A DNA stretch of 10,681 bases from Clostridiales bacterium (lineage in GTDB: Bacteria > Bacillota > Clostridia > Lachnospirales > Lachnospiraceae). Positions within the stretch are counted from its first letter, which is position 1; every line of letters begins with the position of its first letter. Under the pieces are notes generated by a model. It saw only the letters and a list, made by a program, of their open reading frames with translations. It ran no database searches and was not told the origin of the DNA. A program made the translations under genes and the position numbers. Shown here piece by piece: positions 1 through 6,756 of this stretch. The stretch lies in the NCBI GenBank assembly GCA_019420425.1, contig JAHZHG010000057.1, positions 231-10,911 on the forward strand, written 5' to 3'.

Positions 1-737
1 CCCCCTGTTATAATTCCTCTGTCCATGCAAAACATCGACGGCCGAATGCAGACATAGGTACGGCCGCGCTTGACAACCAGCAGGACAAAAAAGTAGAGAC
101 AGGCTGCGCAGTTGGAAAGAAAGGTGGCAAGGCCGGCTCCTGCCGCGCCCATATTCAGCCCCCAGGGGAGGATGAAAATCGGGTCAAGCACAATATTCAG
201 CAGGCAGCCGCTCATCGTTCCGATACTGGCATGGAGGGAGGCTCCCTCGGCGCGTACCAGATAAGCCATGACAACGTTCAAAATAGCCGGCGCGGCTCCG
301 CAGGTCACTGTCCACTTCAGGTATTCTCCCGTGGCTCCGGCCGTCTCAGCCCCTGCGCCCAGAATGGCAAGCAGCGGGGTGCTGAATACCGTATAAATAA
401 CGGAAAACAGTATGCCGCAGATCAGGGAACAGTAGAAGCCAAAGGCAGAGCTTTTGTATACCGTGTCAAAGTCCTTCTTGCCCAGCGCCCGGCTCATCAT
501 GCTGGAGCTGCCCACGCCGAACAGGTTGTTCACTGCGTTAAAGGCCAGCAGGACAGGTGCGGCAAGGGTGACCGCCGCATTCTGCACCGGATCGTTCACC
601 ATTCCCACAAAATAGGTATCGGCAAGATTATAAATCACCATCACCAGAGAGCTGATAATGGTGGGCACGGCCAGCGTCATCACGGCTTGGGGGATAGGGG
701 TTTGTTCAAATAAGGCAGTTTTCTTTGTATCTTCCAT
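1..737 (-). CDS. MATE family multidrug efflux transporter, N-terminal half (3' end cut by window edge)
   Basis: Reading leftwards from ATG 737-735, the frame stays open to base 1 and gives 245 residues, about half of a usual 450-residue MATE protein. These inner-membrane antiporters export drugs and other cations using a sodium or proton gradient. Visible family marks are NLADTYFVG (residues 37-45) in the first helix, a GVGSSSMMSRALGKKD segment (74-89), and LNIVLDPIFIL (180-190) at the end of the first six-helix bundle. About six hydrophobic helices are visible. The start is supported by GGAGGAAG just upstream. The gene diverges from the response regulator gene and shares its 136-base upstream region, so joint regulation is plausible (inference). 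The substrate cannot be told from sequence. The family call is firm. Confidence 0.93.
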   Translation of the reverse strand, partial: MEDTKKTALFEQTPIPQAVMTLAVPTIISSLVMVIYNLADTYFVGMVNDPVQNAAVTLAAPVLLAFNAVNNLFGVGSSSMMSRALGKKDFDTVYKSSAFGFYCSLICGILFSVIYTVFSTPLLAILGAGAETAGATGEYLKWTVTCGAAPAILNVVMAYLVRAEGASLHASIGTMSGCLLNIVLDPIFILPWGLNMGAAGAGLATFLSNCAACLYFFVLLVVKRGRTYVCIRPSMFCMDRGIITG

Positions 738-771
738 GATCTTCCTCCGTTCAGACAAGTGTTCTCTGGGT

Positions 772-800
772 ATCATAGCACAAATATTGGGGGGAGGCAA
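772..800 (-). promoter_or_regulatory. Candidate sigma-A promoter for the MATE gene
   Basis: On the minus strand, TTGCCT (800-795) and TATGAT (777-772) are separated by 17 bases, about 35 bases before the MATE start codon. Its -35 box overlaps the right half of the AATATTG/CAATATT dyad, so a protein bound there should block or modulate it. Seen by eye only. Confidence 0.5.
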
Positions 801-804
801 TATT
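783..804. promoter_or_regulatory. Perfect dyad between divergent promoters, candidate operator
   Basis: AATATTG (783-789) and CAATATT (798-804) form a perfect 7-base inverted repeat around an 8-base G-rich centre. It sits between the leftward MATE promoter and the rightward response regulator promoter. The spacing and placement fit a dimeric regulator, most simply the response regulator encoded next door. That assignment is inference. Confidence 0.45.
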
Positions 805-812
805 CGTGGGGA

Positions 813-841
813 TTGCTTTACCTTTGCGGAAATGATATACT
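813..841 (+). promoter_or_regulatory. Candidate sigma-A promoter for the response regulator operon
   Basis: TTGCTT (813-818) and TATACT (836-841) are 17 bases apart, about 32 bases before the ATG at 874. The -10 box matches the consensus at five of six positions and the -35 box is weaker, which suits an activated or modest promoter. It lies back to back with the MATE promoter. Confidence 0.5.
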
Positions 842-873
842 TTATTCTACTATAGCCATAAAGGATCGAAAAG

Positions 874-1557
874 ATGAGCCCAAAACTCCTTATCGTGGAA
901 GACGATAAAAAACTAAACGACGGAATCCGTCTTGCCTTAAAGAACGACTCCTACACCTTTTTCCAGTGCCGGACTCTGACTGATGCCCGCGCAGTCCTGC
1001 AAAAGCACGCCCTCTCCCTGATCCTCCTGGACGTAAACCTCCCCGACGGAAACGGTATTGATTTTGTAAAGGAAATCCGACGGCGCGATCAGACTCCGGT
1101 TATTTTGATTACCGTAAATGATATGGAACTGGATATTGTGACCGGGCTGGAGGCGGGAGCAAACGACTATATTACCAAGCCCTTCAGCCTGATGGTCCTC
1201 CGCGCCAGAGTGGCTGTCCAGCTGCGGAAAAATACAGCAAAAAACAAATCCCGTATCCGCATCGATATGTTTGATTTTGATTTCGATAAAATGGAATTTT
1301 CGCGAAACGGCGATCCTCTGGAGCTGAGCAAAACCGAGCAAAAGCTGCTGAAAATCCTGTGCGAGAACAGAGGAGCCACCGTTAAACGCGCCCACCTGAT
1401 TGATTCCGTCTGGCAGGGCGACACGGAGTACGTGGACGAGCACGCCCTGACCGTTGCCGTAAAGCGCCTGCGGGATAAGCTGGAACCGGAGCCCAAAAAT
1501 CCGAAATACATCCGTACCGTATACGGCATCGGCTACACCTGGGCGGTGGGCCCATGA
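874..1557 (+). CDS. OmpR/PhoB-family DNA-binding response regulator
   Basis: This 227-residue protein is the cytoplasmic output half of a two-component system. The receiver domain (about 3-117) shows the acidic pair D10/D11, the phospho-acceptor D53 in LILLDVNLPDG, T79 and K101 in the YITKPF loop. The C-terminal winged helix (about 128-225) carries SKTEQKLLKILCENRG and ends in the typical RTVYGIGYTW hairpin. AAGGA at 861-865 lies eight bases before the ATG. The stop overlaps the kinase start by four bases (ATGA), so the two are translationally coupled. Together with the kinase, ATPase and FtsX permease downstream it resembles BceRS/VncRS-type modules that answer to cell-envelope antibiotics or peptides. 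Its likely target sites are the dyads before itself and before the ATPase gene (inference). Family certain; stimulus unknown. Confidence 0.95.
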   Translation: MSPKLLIVEDDKKLNDGIRLALKNDSYTFFQCRTLTDARAVLQKHALSLILLDVNLPDGNGIDFVKEIRRRDQTPVILITVNDMELDIVTGLEAGANDYITKPFSLMVLRARVAVQLRKNTAKNKSRIRIDMFDFDFDKMEFSRNGDPLELSKTEQKLLKILCENRGATVKRAHLIDSVWQGDTEYVDEHALTVAVKRLRDKLEPEPKNPKYIRTVYGIGYTWAVGP

Positions 1558-2450
1558 TCGCCGCCGTTTTGTGGGCGGCCGCGGGCGTTATCCTTTCCGG
1601 GGCCCTCTGGCGCCTCTTTTTTGCCCGCCGGGAAAAACAGCTCCTGGATCGGCTCCAGCGGATGATTGACCAGGCCGCGGCCGGCAGCCTTGACCGGACA
1701 GAAATCTCCGAGACGAAGCTCTCTGCCCTGGAAAACAGCCTAAAGCGTTATCTGGATGCCAGTCTGCTGGCAAATGAAAACCAGAAAAAGCAAAAGGAAA
1801 TCATCCAGGGCCTGATCTCCGACATCTCCCACCAGACCCTGACCCCCATCGCCAATCTAAACCTCTATACCGAGCTCTTACAGGAGGAGCTTGGCCGTCC
1901 CTCCGAGACAGTCAGCACCATCCGTGAACAGGCCCAAAAGCTGGATTTTCTCATCCGCTCCCTGGTCAAGCTCTCCCGTATGGAAAGCGGGATCATCGCC
2001 GTACATCCGAAAAATACAAAGCTGTCCGCCCTGTTCGCCCTCCTTGGCCAGGAGTACGGCCCGAAGGCAGCGGAAAAATCCATCGCCCTTTCCCTTGGCG
2101 ATACCGCCCTCTCTGCCCGATTTGATTTAAAATGGACAGCCGAGGCCCTGGGGAACCTGGTGGATAACGCGGTCAAATACACCCCGGAGGGCGGACAGAT
2201 CGTCATCACCGCAGCGCACTATTCCTTTTTCACCAGAATTGACATAGCCGATACCGGAATCGGCATTGCAGAGGAAGAAATCCCAAAGGTTTTCTCCCGG
2301 TTTTACCGCAGCTTTTCTGTAGCAGACCAGCCAGGGGTCGGTATCGGCCTGTATCTGGCGCGGGAGATCCTGCAGGCGCAGGGCGGCTATATCAAGGCTG
2401 CCTCCCGCAAAGGCGCCGGATCCGTATTTTCTGTGTTCCTGCCAAGATAA
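1554..2450 (+). CDS. Sensor histidine kinase, short, with one N-terminal membrane helix
   Basis: This 298-residue kinase starts with one hydrophobic helix (about 2-23) followed directly by a charged cytoplasmic linker and coiled coil (24-85). No extracellular sensor domain is present. The phospho-acceptor is H93 in SDISHQTLTPIANL, the SHQT variant of the HisKA box. The ATPase domain shows the N box NLVDNAVKYT (201-210), the G1 box DTGIGI (233-238), the F box around VFSRFYRS, and the G2 box GVGIGLYLA (261-269). It overlaps the regulator gene by four bases. In Bce-type systems a kinase without a sensor domain reads transporter activity rather than ligand, and the ATPase and permease genes follow immediately, so the same logic is likely (inference). 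Related kinases often have two helices; only one is convincing here. Confidence 0.93.
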   Translation: MIAAVLWAAAGVILSGALWRLFFARREKQLLDRLQRMIDQAAAGSLDRTEISETKLSALENSLKRYLDASLLANENQKKQKEIIQGLISDISHQTLTPIANLNLYTELLQEELGRPSETVSTIREQAQKLDFLIRSLVKLSRMESGIIAVHPKNTKLSALFALLGQEYGPKAAEKSIALSLGDTALSARFDLKWTAEALGNLVDNAVKYTPEGGQIVITAAHYSFFTRIDIADTGIGIAEEEIPKVFSRFYRSFSVADQPGVGIGLYLAREILQAQGGYIKAASRKGAGSVFSVFLPR

Positions 2451-2463
2451 TCCGCCGAAAAGT

Positions 2464-2477
2464 GTCAAAACTGTGAC
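2464..2477. promoter_or_regulatory. Short dyad GTCA-N6-TGAC downstream of the kinase gene
   Basis: GTCA (2464-2467) and TGAC (2474-2477) form a small inverted repeat about 86 bases before the ATPase start. Response regulators of Bce-type modules often bind just upstream of the transporter genes, so it is a weak operator candidate. Four-base arms easily occur by chance. Confidence 0.2.
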
Positions 2478-2510
2478 CATTCAGAAACCGGCCGGAGACA
2501 TTCCTGTGCT

Positions 2511-2544
2511 AAAGTCTGTATTGAACAAGCAATACAGGCTTTTT
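2511..2544 (+). terminator. Hairpin between kinase and ATPase genes: attenuating terminator or operator
   Basis: AAAGTCTGTATTG (2511-2523) pairs with CAATACAGGCTTT (2530-2542) around a six-base loop: 13 pairs with one G-U, the inner eight a perfect palindrome. The stem runs into a T5 stretch (2540-2544). It lies seven bases before the ATPase Shine-Dalgarno. As RNA it could cut or stabilise the transcript between the regulator pair and the transporter pair. As DNA its TATTG/CAATA half-sites match those of the dyad at 783-804, so it may be a second regulator site. The stem is AT-rich, so strong termination is doubtful. Confidence 0.45.
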
Positions 2545-2562
2545 GGCATAAAGGAGGCAAAT

Positions 2563-3273
2563 ATGAACATACTGAAAACCATCAATCTGAAAAAGATCTA
2601 CGGAAAAGGGGAAACCGAGGTCCGCGCCCTCGACGGCGTGAGCCTGGAGGTAGAAAAGGGGGAGTTCGCCGCTATCGTCGGCACATCAGGCAGCGGTAAG
2701 TCTACCCTGCTGCACATGATCGGCGGCCTGGACGTCCCCACCTCCGGACAGGTTATTGTGGACGGGCAGGAGCTGAACCACATGAACGACGAGCAGCTCA
2801 CCATATTCCGCCGGAGGAATATCGGCTTTGTCTTTCAGCAGTTTAATCTGGTGCCCATGCTGAATGTCTGGGAGAATATCATTCTTCCCGTAAAGCTGGA
2901 CGGCAAAAAGCCAGAGAAGGACTACGTAAACGCCGTCATCGAACAGCTGGGGCTTGCCCAAAAGCTGGACAGCCTGCCAAACGCCCTGTCCGGGGGCCAG
3001 CAGCAGCGGGTGGCCATTGCCAGAGCCCTGGCGGCAAAGCCCGCAGTGCTGCTGGCTGATGAACCCACCGGAAATCTGGATTCACGAACCAGCCAGGATG
3101 TCTGCGGCCTGCTGAAGGTCACTGGCGAGCAGTTTCACCAGACTATTGTCATGATTACCCATAACGAGGAGATTGCCCAGACCGCCGACCGGATCATCCA
3201 CATCGAGGACGGGCGCATCGTATCCGACAGCAGTCAGCCCCAGCTGGCGAAGGGAGGTGCACAGCTATGGTAA
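2563..3273 (+). CDS. ABC transporter ATP-binding protein, MacB/LolD/BceA-like
   Basis: This 236-residue ATPase powers the permease encoded next. It shows Walker A GTSGSGKST (40-48), a Q-loop Q92 in FVFQQFNL, signature LSGGQQQR (142-149), Walker B VLLADEPTG (162-170) with catalytic E167, D-loop NLDS and H-loop H200 in MITHN. The LFRRR/IGFVFQQFNL style and VRALDGVSLEV start are typical of the FtsX-partner ATPase group. The frame could start at GTG 2473, but ATG 2563 has a perfect AAGGAGG (2551-2557) five bases upstream and matches normal family length; the 30 extra residues would cross the intergenic hairpin. Its end overlaps the permease start by seven bases. Such pairs act as mechanotransmission or export/detoxification machines at the membrane; the substrate here is not visible. 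Confidence 0.95.
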   Translation: MNILKTINLKKIYGKGETEVRALDGVSLEVEKGEFAAIVGTSGSGKSTLLHMIGGLDVPTSGQVIVDGQELNHMNDEQLTIFRRRNIGFVFQQFNLVPMLNVWENIILPVKLDGKKPEKDYVNAVIEQLGLAQKLDSLPNALSGGQQQRVAIARALAAKPAVLLADEPTGNLDSRTSQDVCGLLKVTGEQFHQTIVMITHNEEIAQTADRIIHIEDGRIVSDSSQPQLAKGGAQLW

Positions 3274-5798
3274 ACGTAGAAAACCGCAGTACCCTCCGCC
3301 TGCTCTCTGGCCGCTTTATGCGGATGAACCGCACCCGGAATCTGATCGCCATTCTGGCGATTGTCCTGACCGCCCTGCTCTTCACCAGCCTGTTTACCGG
3401 GGCCAGCGCCATGCTCCGTTCCAAAATGGACGCAGACATGAAGGTCTACCATTCCTATTCCCACGCCTTCATCCAAAGGCTGACCCCCAAGGAGAGTCTG
3501 TGCGCAGCCGATGCCCTCCAAAGCAGCCCCGCGGTAAGTAAATATGGAACCGGTATTTTCCTCGGTGTGGTTATGGACTCCCGCTTTTCTTTCCAGACGG
3601 AGGTACGCTATGGGGATCAGGCCATGGCGGAAAGCTTTAACAGCGTCCCTTCCGTCGGCACACTTCCCGAAGCGGAAAACGAAATCGCGCTGAGTACAGT
3701 CATCCTGGATACGCTTGGCCTCCCCCGCACCCTCGGAACAACCGTAACCCTCCCCATCGATATCGACCCCGGCGCATCCGGCCCTTCCTCCTGCACCTTT
3801 ACCCTCAGCGGCTACTGGGATGGGGATAAAATCGATAATATCCAGTACGCCTGGGTATCCAAAAGCTTTGCAGAAAAGAATGCCCATCCGGTTACCCGTG
3901 AAGAAATCAGCGGCGGGATCTTCAACGGAGTCCGTGACTGCGCAGTCTGGTACAGAACCATCTGGAATATAGAAAAAAAGACAGCCGCGCTCTCGGAAGC
4001 GCCCGGGCTTTCCGAAACAGCCGGTTTTCAGATCAATCCCGCTTACCGCTATCTGTACGCCGAGGACGGCTTTTCCTGGTCCGCCGTTCTGGCCATACTG
4101 CTTATCATCCTTCTGGCCGGTTACCTGATTATCTACAATATTTTCAACATTTCCGTAAAAAACGATATCCGCGCCTACGGACTGCTGAAAAATGTGGGCG
4201 CCTCAGGAAAACAGCTGAAAAAGCTTGTGCGTATGCAGGCTCTCCGGCTGTCTGCTGTGGGCATTCCCCTCGGCCTTCTCCTGGGCTACGGCGCAGGGGT
4301 AATCCTAGCCCCGGCGCTGACCGCCAGCCTTGAACGAAACGCCTCCGCTGCGTATGCCCCTCCTTCTGCCAATCCGCTGGTCTTTGCAGCTTCGGCGCTC
4401 TTTGCCCTGCTCACCGTATATCTGTCCAGTATGCAGGCCTGCCGCATAGTAGAGCGGGTTTCTCCGGTGGAAGCGCTGCGGATGTCCCAGAGCACGCAGA
4501 CCCATAAAAAAGTAAAGCGGAACTTCTCGGTGAGCTGGTGGGGAATGGCGCTTCAGAACCTGCTGGGCAACTGGAGAAAGGGCCTGATCGTCATGTTCTC
4601 CATCGCCATTTCCCTGGTCACCCTGAACTGCATCTTCATTCTGGTACAGGGATATGATTTTGAGTCGTACTCGTCAATTTATCTCAGCGCTGACTTCAGT
4701 CTGGACAAGCTCAGCTCATCAGCCGACTACGCAAACTTCAGAGGAATCACCCCCGAAGTCCGCCGTACACTGGACGTCTGCCCTTACAGCGAAAACACCG
4801 GCTATGTCTATTACTCCAGGGAACAGCACAAAATGGATCCTCACCTTTTGGATGTCTGGGAGGGGATTACCGGCCAATACCTGGATTCCTGGGGAAAATA
4901 CTGGAAAGACCTGTGGGCCGAAAATGTGGCGTCCAACGAAATCACTGTCCACTGCTTTGGCCTCAGCCAGCTCGCCTTTGAGCAGCTGTCCTGGAAGGAT
5001 ACCCCCTGCTCTTGGGAGGACTTTCGATCAGGAAAGTATGTGATTGTCGATTATTCCAGGAGGACAGGCGACAGCTATTATCAGCCCGGAGATTCTCTGA
5101 TCATGGAATACCAGAGCGGTAAAACGAAGGAGTATCAGGTTTTGGGAGAAGCCATGCCGGACTATCCGCTGGATTACCCCTACGCTTCCCTGATCGCCAT
5201 CCGGATTTTCCTCCCGGACTCCGAATTCATCGCCTGCACCGGAAATGACTCTGCCATGAAGGCGATTTTAAATGCCATAAGCGGCCAGGAAAAACGGGTT
5301 CAGCAGTATATAGAAGATACAATCCTTAGCCATGACAGCCTCATGAATCTGACCTCCATTCTGGATCTGCGCGCCGCATTTGACCGGTTTGTCAATAAAT
5401 ACTACATGATCGGCGGCTGCCTGGCCGTAGTGCTGGCCTTTATCGGCATCATGAACTTTTTCAATACCACCGCCACCTCCATACTCAGCCGGAAAAACGA
5501 ACTAAGCCTGCTGGAGGCTGTGGGTATGACCAAAAAGCAGCTTCGGAAAATGCTGGCTGCCGAGGGCTGTGTCTATCTGCTGGGCGCTGTGGGCATCGCC
5601 GTCCTGCTCACCTGGTTCTGCGGCAAACAGCTGCTGGCCCGTGTTCTGGTACAGGCATTCTTCTTCCGGGTGCACCTGACCGTGCTTCCCTGCCTGCTGA
5701 TGATCCCTGTACTCCTCTTCATTGCCTATGCCATACCTGGCTATCCGTTCAAACGGCTGAACAACACCAGCCTGGTGGAACGGCTCCGCAGGGAATAA
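3267..5798 (+). CDS. FtsX-type ABC transporter permease with two large extracellular domains
   Basis: The 843-residue membrane partner of the ATPase. I see eight hydrophobic helices, near residues 26-46, 271-295, 330-350, 371-391, 437-461, 711-734, 766-786 and 803-823: one plus three helices, repeated twice. A large external segment follows the first helix of each half (about 50-270 and 462-710). The cytoplasmic coupling segments after the second helix of each half are recognisable: NDIRAYGLLKNVGASGKQLKK (about 299-319) and RKNELSLLEAVGMTKKQLRK (about 742-761). The start ATG 3267 overlaps the ATPase end by seven bases behind AGGGAGG (3251-3257), so coupling is tight. BceB proteins have ten helices and one big loop; this duplicated eight-helix plan is closer to MacB/LolC-like duplicated FtsX permeases. 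Role in peptide or lipid-targeting antibiotic response is inferred from the adjacent two-component genes. Confidence 0.93.
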   Translation: MVNVENRSTLRLLSGRFMRMNRTRNLIAILAIVLTALLFTSLFTGASAMLRSKMDADMKVYHSYSHAFIQRLTPKESLCAADALQSSPAVSKYGTGIFLGVVMDSRFSFQTEVRYGDQAMAESFNSVPSVGTLPEAENEIALSTVILDTLGLPRTLGTTVTLPIDIDPGASGPSSCTFTLSGYWDGDKIDNIQYAWVSKSFAEKNAHPVTREEISGGIFNGVRDCAVWYRTIWNIEKKTAALSEAPGLSETAGFQINPAYRYLYAEDGFSWSAVLAILLIILLAGYLIIYNIFNISVKNDIRAYGLLKNVGASGKQLKKLVRMQALRLSAVGIPLGLLLGYGAGVILAPALTASLERNASAAYAPPSANPLVFAASALFALLTVYLSSMQACRIVERVSPVEALRMSQSTQTHKKVKRNFSVSWWGMALQNLLGNWRKGLIVMFSIAISLVTLNCIFILVQGYDFESYSSIYLSADFSLDKLSSSADYANFRGITPEVRRTLDVCPYSENTGYVYYSREQHKMDPHLLDVWEGITGQYLDSWGKYWKDLWAENVASNEITVHCFGLSQLAFEQLSWKDTPCSWEDFRSGKYVIVDYSRRTGDSYYQPGDSLIMEYQSGKTKEYQVLGEAMPDYPLDYPYASLIAIRIFLPDSEFIACTGNDSAMKAILNAISGQEKRVQQYIEDTILSHDSLMNLTSILDLRAAFDRFVNKYYMIGGCLAVVLAFIGIMNFFNTTATSILSRKNELSLLEAVGMTKKQLRKMLAAEGCVYLLGAVGIAVLLTWFCGKQLLARVLVQAFFFRVHLTVLPCLLMIPVLLFIAYAIPGYPFKRLNNTSLVERLRRE

Positions 5799-5877
5799 AT
5801 GCGTGACTTTTCGATAGAAATATGCGATGATATCCATATAAATATTTTGTATATGCAGAGAAAGGAGCTGTTTAGGA

Positions 5878-6480
5878 ATGAAAAAAATTGCATTTGGTAT
5901 GGCAGGACTTTTGCTGGCGCTCAGCGTGCTGTGCGCGCAGGCAGAGGAGCCGGCCGATATCTCTATTATCGGCGGGGCCGACGGGCCGACCTCTATATTT
6001 TTAGCCGGGAAGCTTTCCGATAGGGATACGAAAGACGCCGCCCAGCGGCTGTATGCATTAAAAACAGCATATGTGGGGGACGCCCCCGCTGTCGGCGCTA
6101 TCCTAACGGAGCTGTCCGAGCTGGGCTATTTCCCTTCCGCAGGGTTCAGCCTTGAAATTCATTCGGACCAGGAACCGTACGGTCTGACCGTCAGCTTCAC
6201 AGAAGCGCCGCAGGATCTCCTCACTGCGGAATGTTCCCTGGCAAACGCCGGAAATCTCCTGCTGGCTCTGATCGAAAATCTTTCCGAAGCCGAGTTCACT
6301 TATCCGGTGGAAGGTCAGGAAACACCGGCGCATTTGTATGTGAATCTGGAAACGGCAAAGCTGGCTCTGGACGGCGGGGACGTCCGGGAGTACGGCAAGT
6401 CTCCGGAAACATTTGCCGAACTGCTGCAGTATCCTGCGGCCATAGACATTCCGCCATTACCGCATTCCTTCCATAAATAA
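5878..6480 (+). CDS. Small exported protein, DUF4825-like, with N-terminal GGADGPTSIF motif
   Basis: A 200-residue protein with a clear Sec signal peptide: KK, hydrophobic 5-19, probable cleavage after AQA at residue 22. There is no lipobox cysteine at the cut site. Immediately after comes ISIIGGADGPTSIFLAGK (28-45). From memory, GGADGPTSIF is the conserved core of the beta subunits of sodium-translocating decarboxylases (OadB/GcdB), where it sits in membrane; here it stands alone in a soluble protein. The body (about 58-107) has LYALKTAYVGDAPAVGAILTEL and QEPYGLTVSF, which fit my recollection of the DUF4825 pattern (KTPYVGD...EEPYGLTV). AAAGGAG (5861-5867) lies ten bases before the ATG. It starts 79 bases after the permease gene and may be co-transcribed or have its own weak promoter. 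It may be an accessory or sensor protein of the transporter (inference); function unknown. Confidence 0.8.
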   Translation: MKKIAFGMAGLLLALSVLCAQAEEPADISIIGGADGPTSIFLAGKLSDRDTKDAAQRLYALKTAYVGDAPAVGAILTELSELGYFPSAGFSLEIHSDQEPYGLTVSFTEAPQDLLTAECSLANAGNLLLALIENLSEAEFTYPVEGQETPAHLYVNLETAKLALDGGDVREYGKSPETFAELLQYPAAIDIPPLPHSFHK

Positions 6481-6486
6481 TAAAAC

Positions 6487-6543
6487 AAAAATGTGCTTCG
6501 CACATCCTCGCGACTTTTATCCACCTCTCAGAAGCACATTTTT
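6487..6543 (+). terminator. Terminator-like inverted repeat after the exported protein gene, with an alternative fold
   Basis: AAAAATGTGCTTC (6487-6499) and GAAGCACATTTTT (6531-6543) are a perfect 13-base inverted repeat with a 31-base loop, starting six bases after the stop codon. T and A runs at the two ends allow termination in both directions. The left arm can instead fold locally: ATGTGC (6491-6496), loop TTC, GCACAT (6500-6505). The two structures exclude each other. Confidence 0.6.
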
Positions 6544-6550
6544 GCCGCGC

Positions 6551-6591
6551 CGGATGCATATTGCGCAGCAATAGAATACCTCTTGCATCCG
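6551..6591. repeat. Nested inverted repeats in the spacer before Hsp20
   Basis: CGGATGCA (6551-6558) and TGCATCCG (6584-6591) are perfect arms around a 25-base interior. The interior starts with a second perfect hairpin, TATTGC (6559-6564), loop GCA, GCAATA (6568-6573), leaving GAATACCTCT single-stranded. This looks like a compact folded RNA or palindromic element. I do not recognise a known riboswitch. Confidence 0.45.
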
Positions 6592-6618
6592 TGCTCATCC
6601 TGCCGGTGATATAAAAAA

Positions 6619-6660
6619 ACAGGGAGTCTCGTCCGCTGATTCCCTGTATAAAAATTTTTA
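6619..6660 (+). terminator. Weak hairpin followed by A/T tract
   Basis: ACAGGGA (6619-6625) pairs with TCCCTGT (6641-6647), extendable by three inner pairs including one G-U. A run ATAAAAATTTTT follows. It may be a leaky terminator that isolates Hsp20 from upstream transcription. The A/T run (6648-6667) also lies where an UP element of the Hsp20 promoter would sit. Confidence 0.35.
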
Positions 6661-6665
6661 AAAAA

Positions 6666-6692
6666 TTAGCACTCACCTCTTGACAGTGCTAA
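6666..6692. promoter_or_regulatory. CIRCE element (HrcA operator)
   Basis: TTAGCACTC (6666-6674), nine bases, CAGTGCTAA (6684-6692). The known CIRCE consensus is TTAGCACTC-N9-GAGTGCTAA, so 17 of 18 arm positions match, the single difference being the first base of the right arm. It overlaps the -35 box of the Hsp20 promoter, the position expected for repression by HrcA, which is released on heat or protein-folding stress. Confidence 0.93.
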
Positions 6693-6708
6693 CAGCTCGT
6701 GCTATAGT
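6680..6708 (+). promoter_or_regulatory. Sigma-A promoter of the Hsp20 gene
   Basis: A perfect TTGACA (6680-6685), 17-base spacer and TATAGT (6703-6708). Transcription should start near 6715, giving a leader of about 42 bases. An A/T-rich stretch lies upstream. The -35 box is inside the CIRCE element. Confidence 0.88.
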
Positions 6709-6756
6709 ACATACATAACAAATAAAACAAACCAACACCGAGAGGAGATATGATAT

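Noticed and set aside
231..713. A 160-codon plus-strand open frame
   Set aside because: Antisense to the MATE gene, rich in Gly/His/Arg, no ribosome binding site and no recognisable domain.
2473..2562. GTG start 30 codons before the ATPase ATG
   Set aside because: No ribosome binding site, would translate through the intergenic hairpin, and makes the protein longer than its family; ATG 2563 has a perfect AAGGAGG.
5835..5855. CATATA-N9-TATATG inverted repeat before the exported protein gene
   Set aside because: Arms consist almost only of A and T in an AT-rich spacer, so chance occurrence is likely; no clear promoter boxes accompany it.
5799..6023. A 74-codon frame starting right after the permease stop
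   Set aside because: It runs out of frame through the Shine-Dalgarno and signal peptide of the exported protein gene and lacks its own ribosome binding site.
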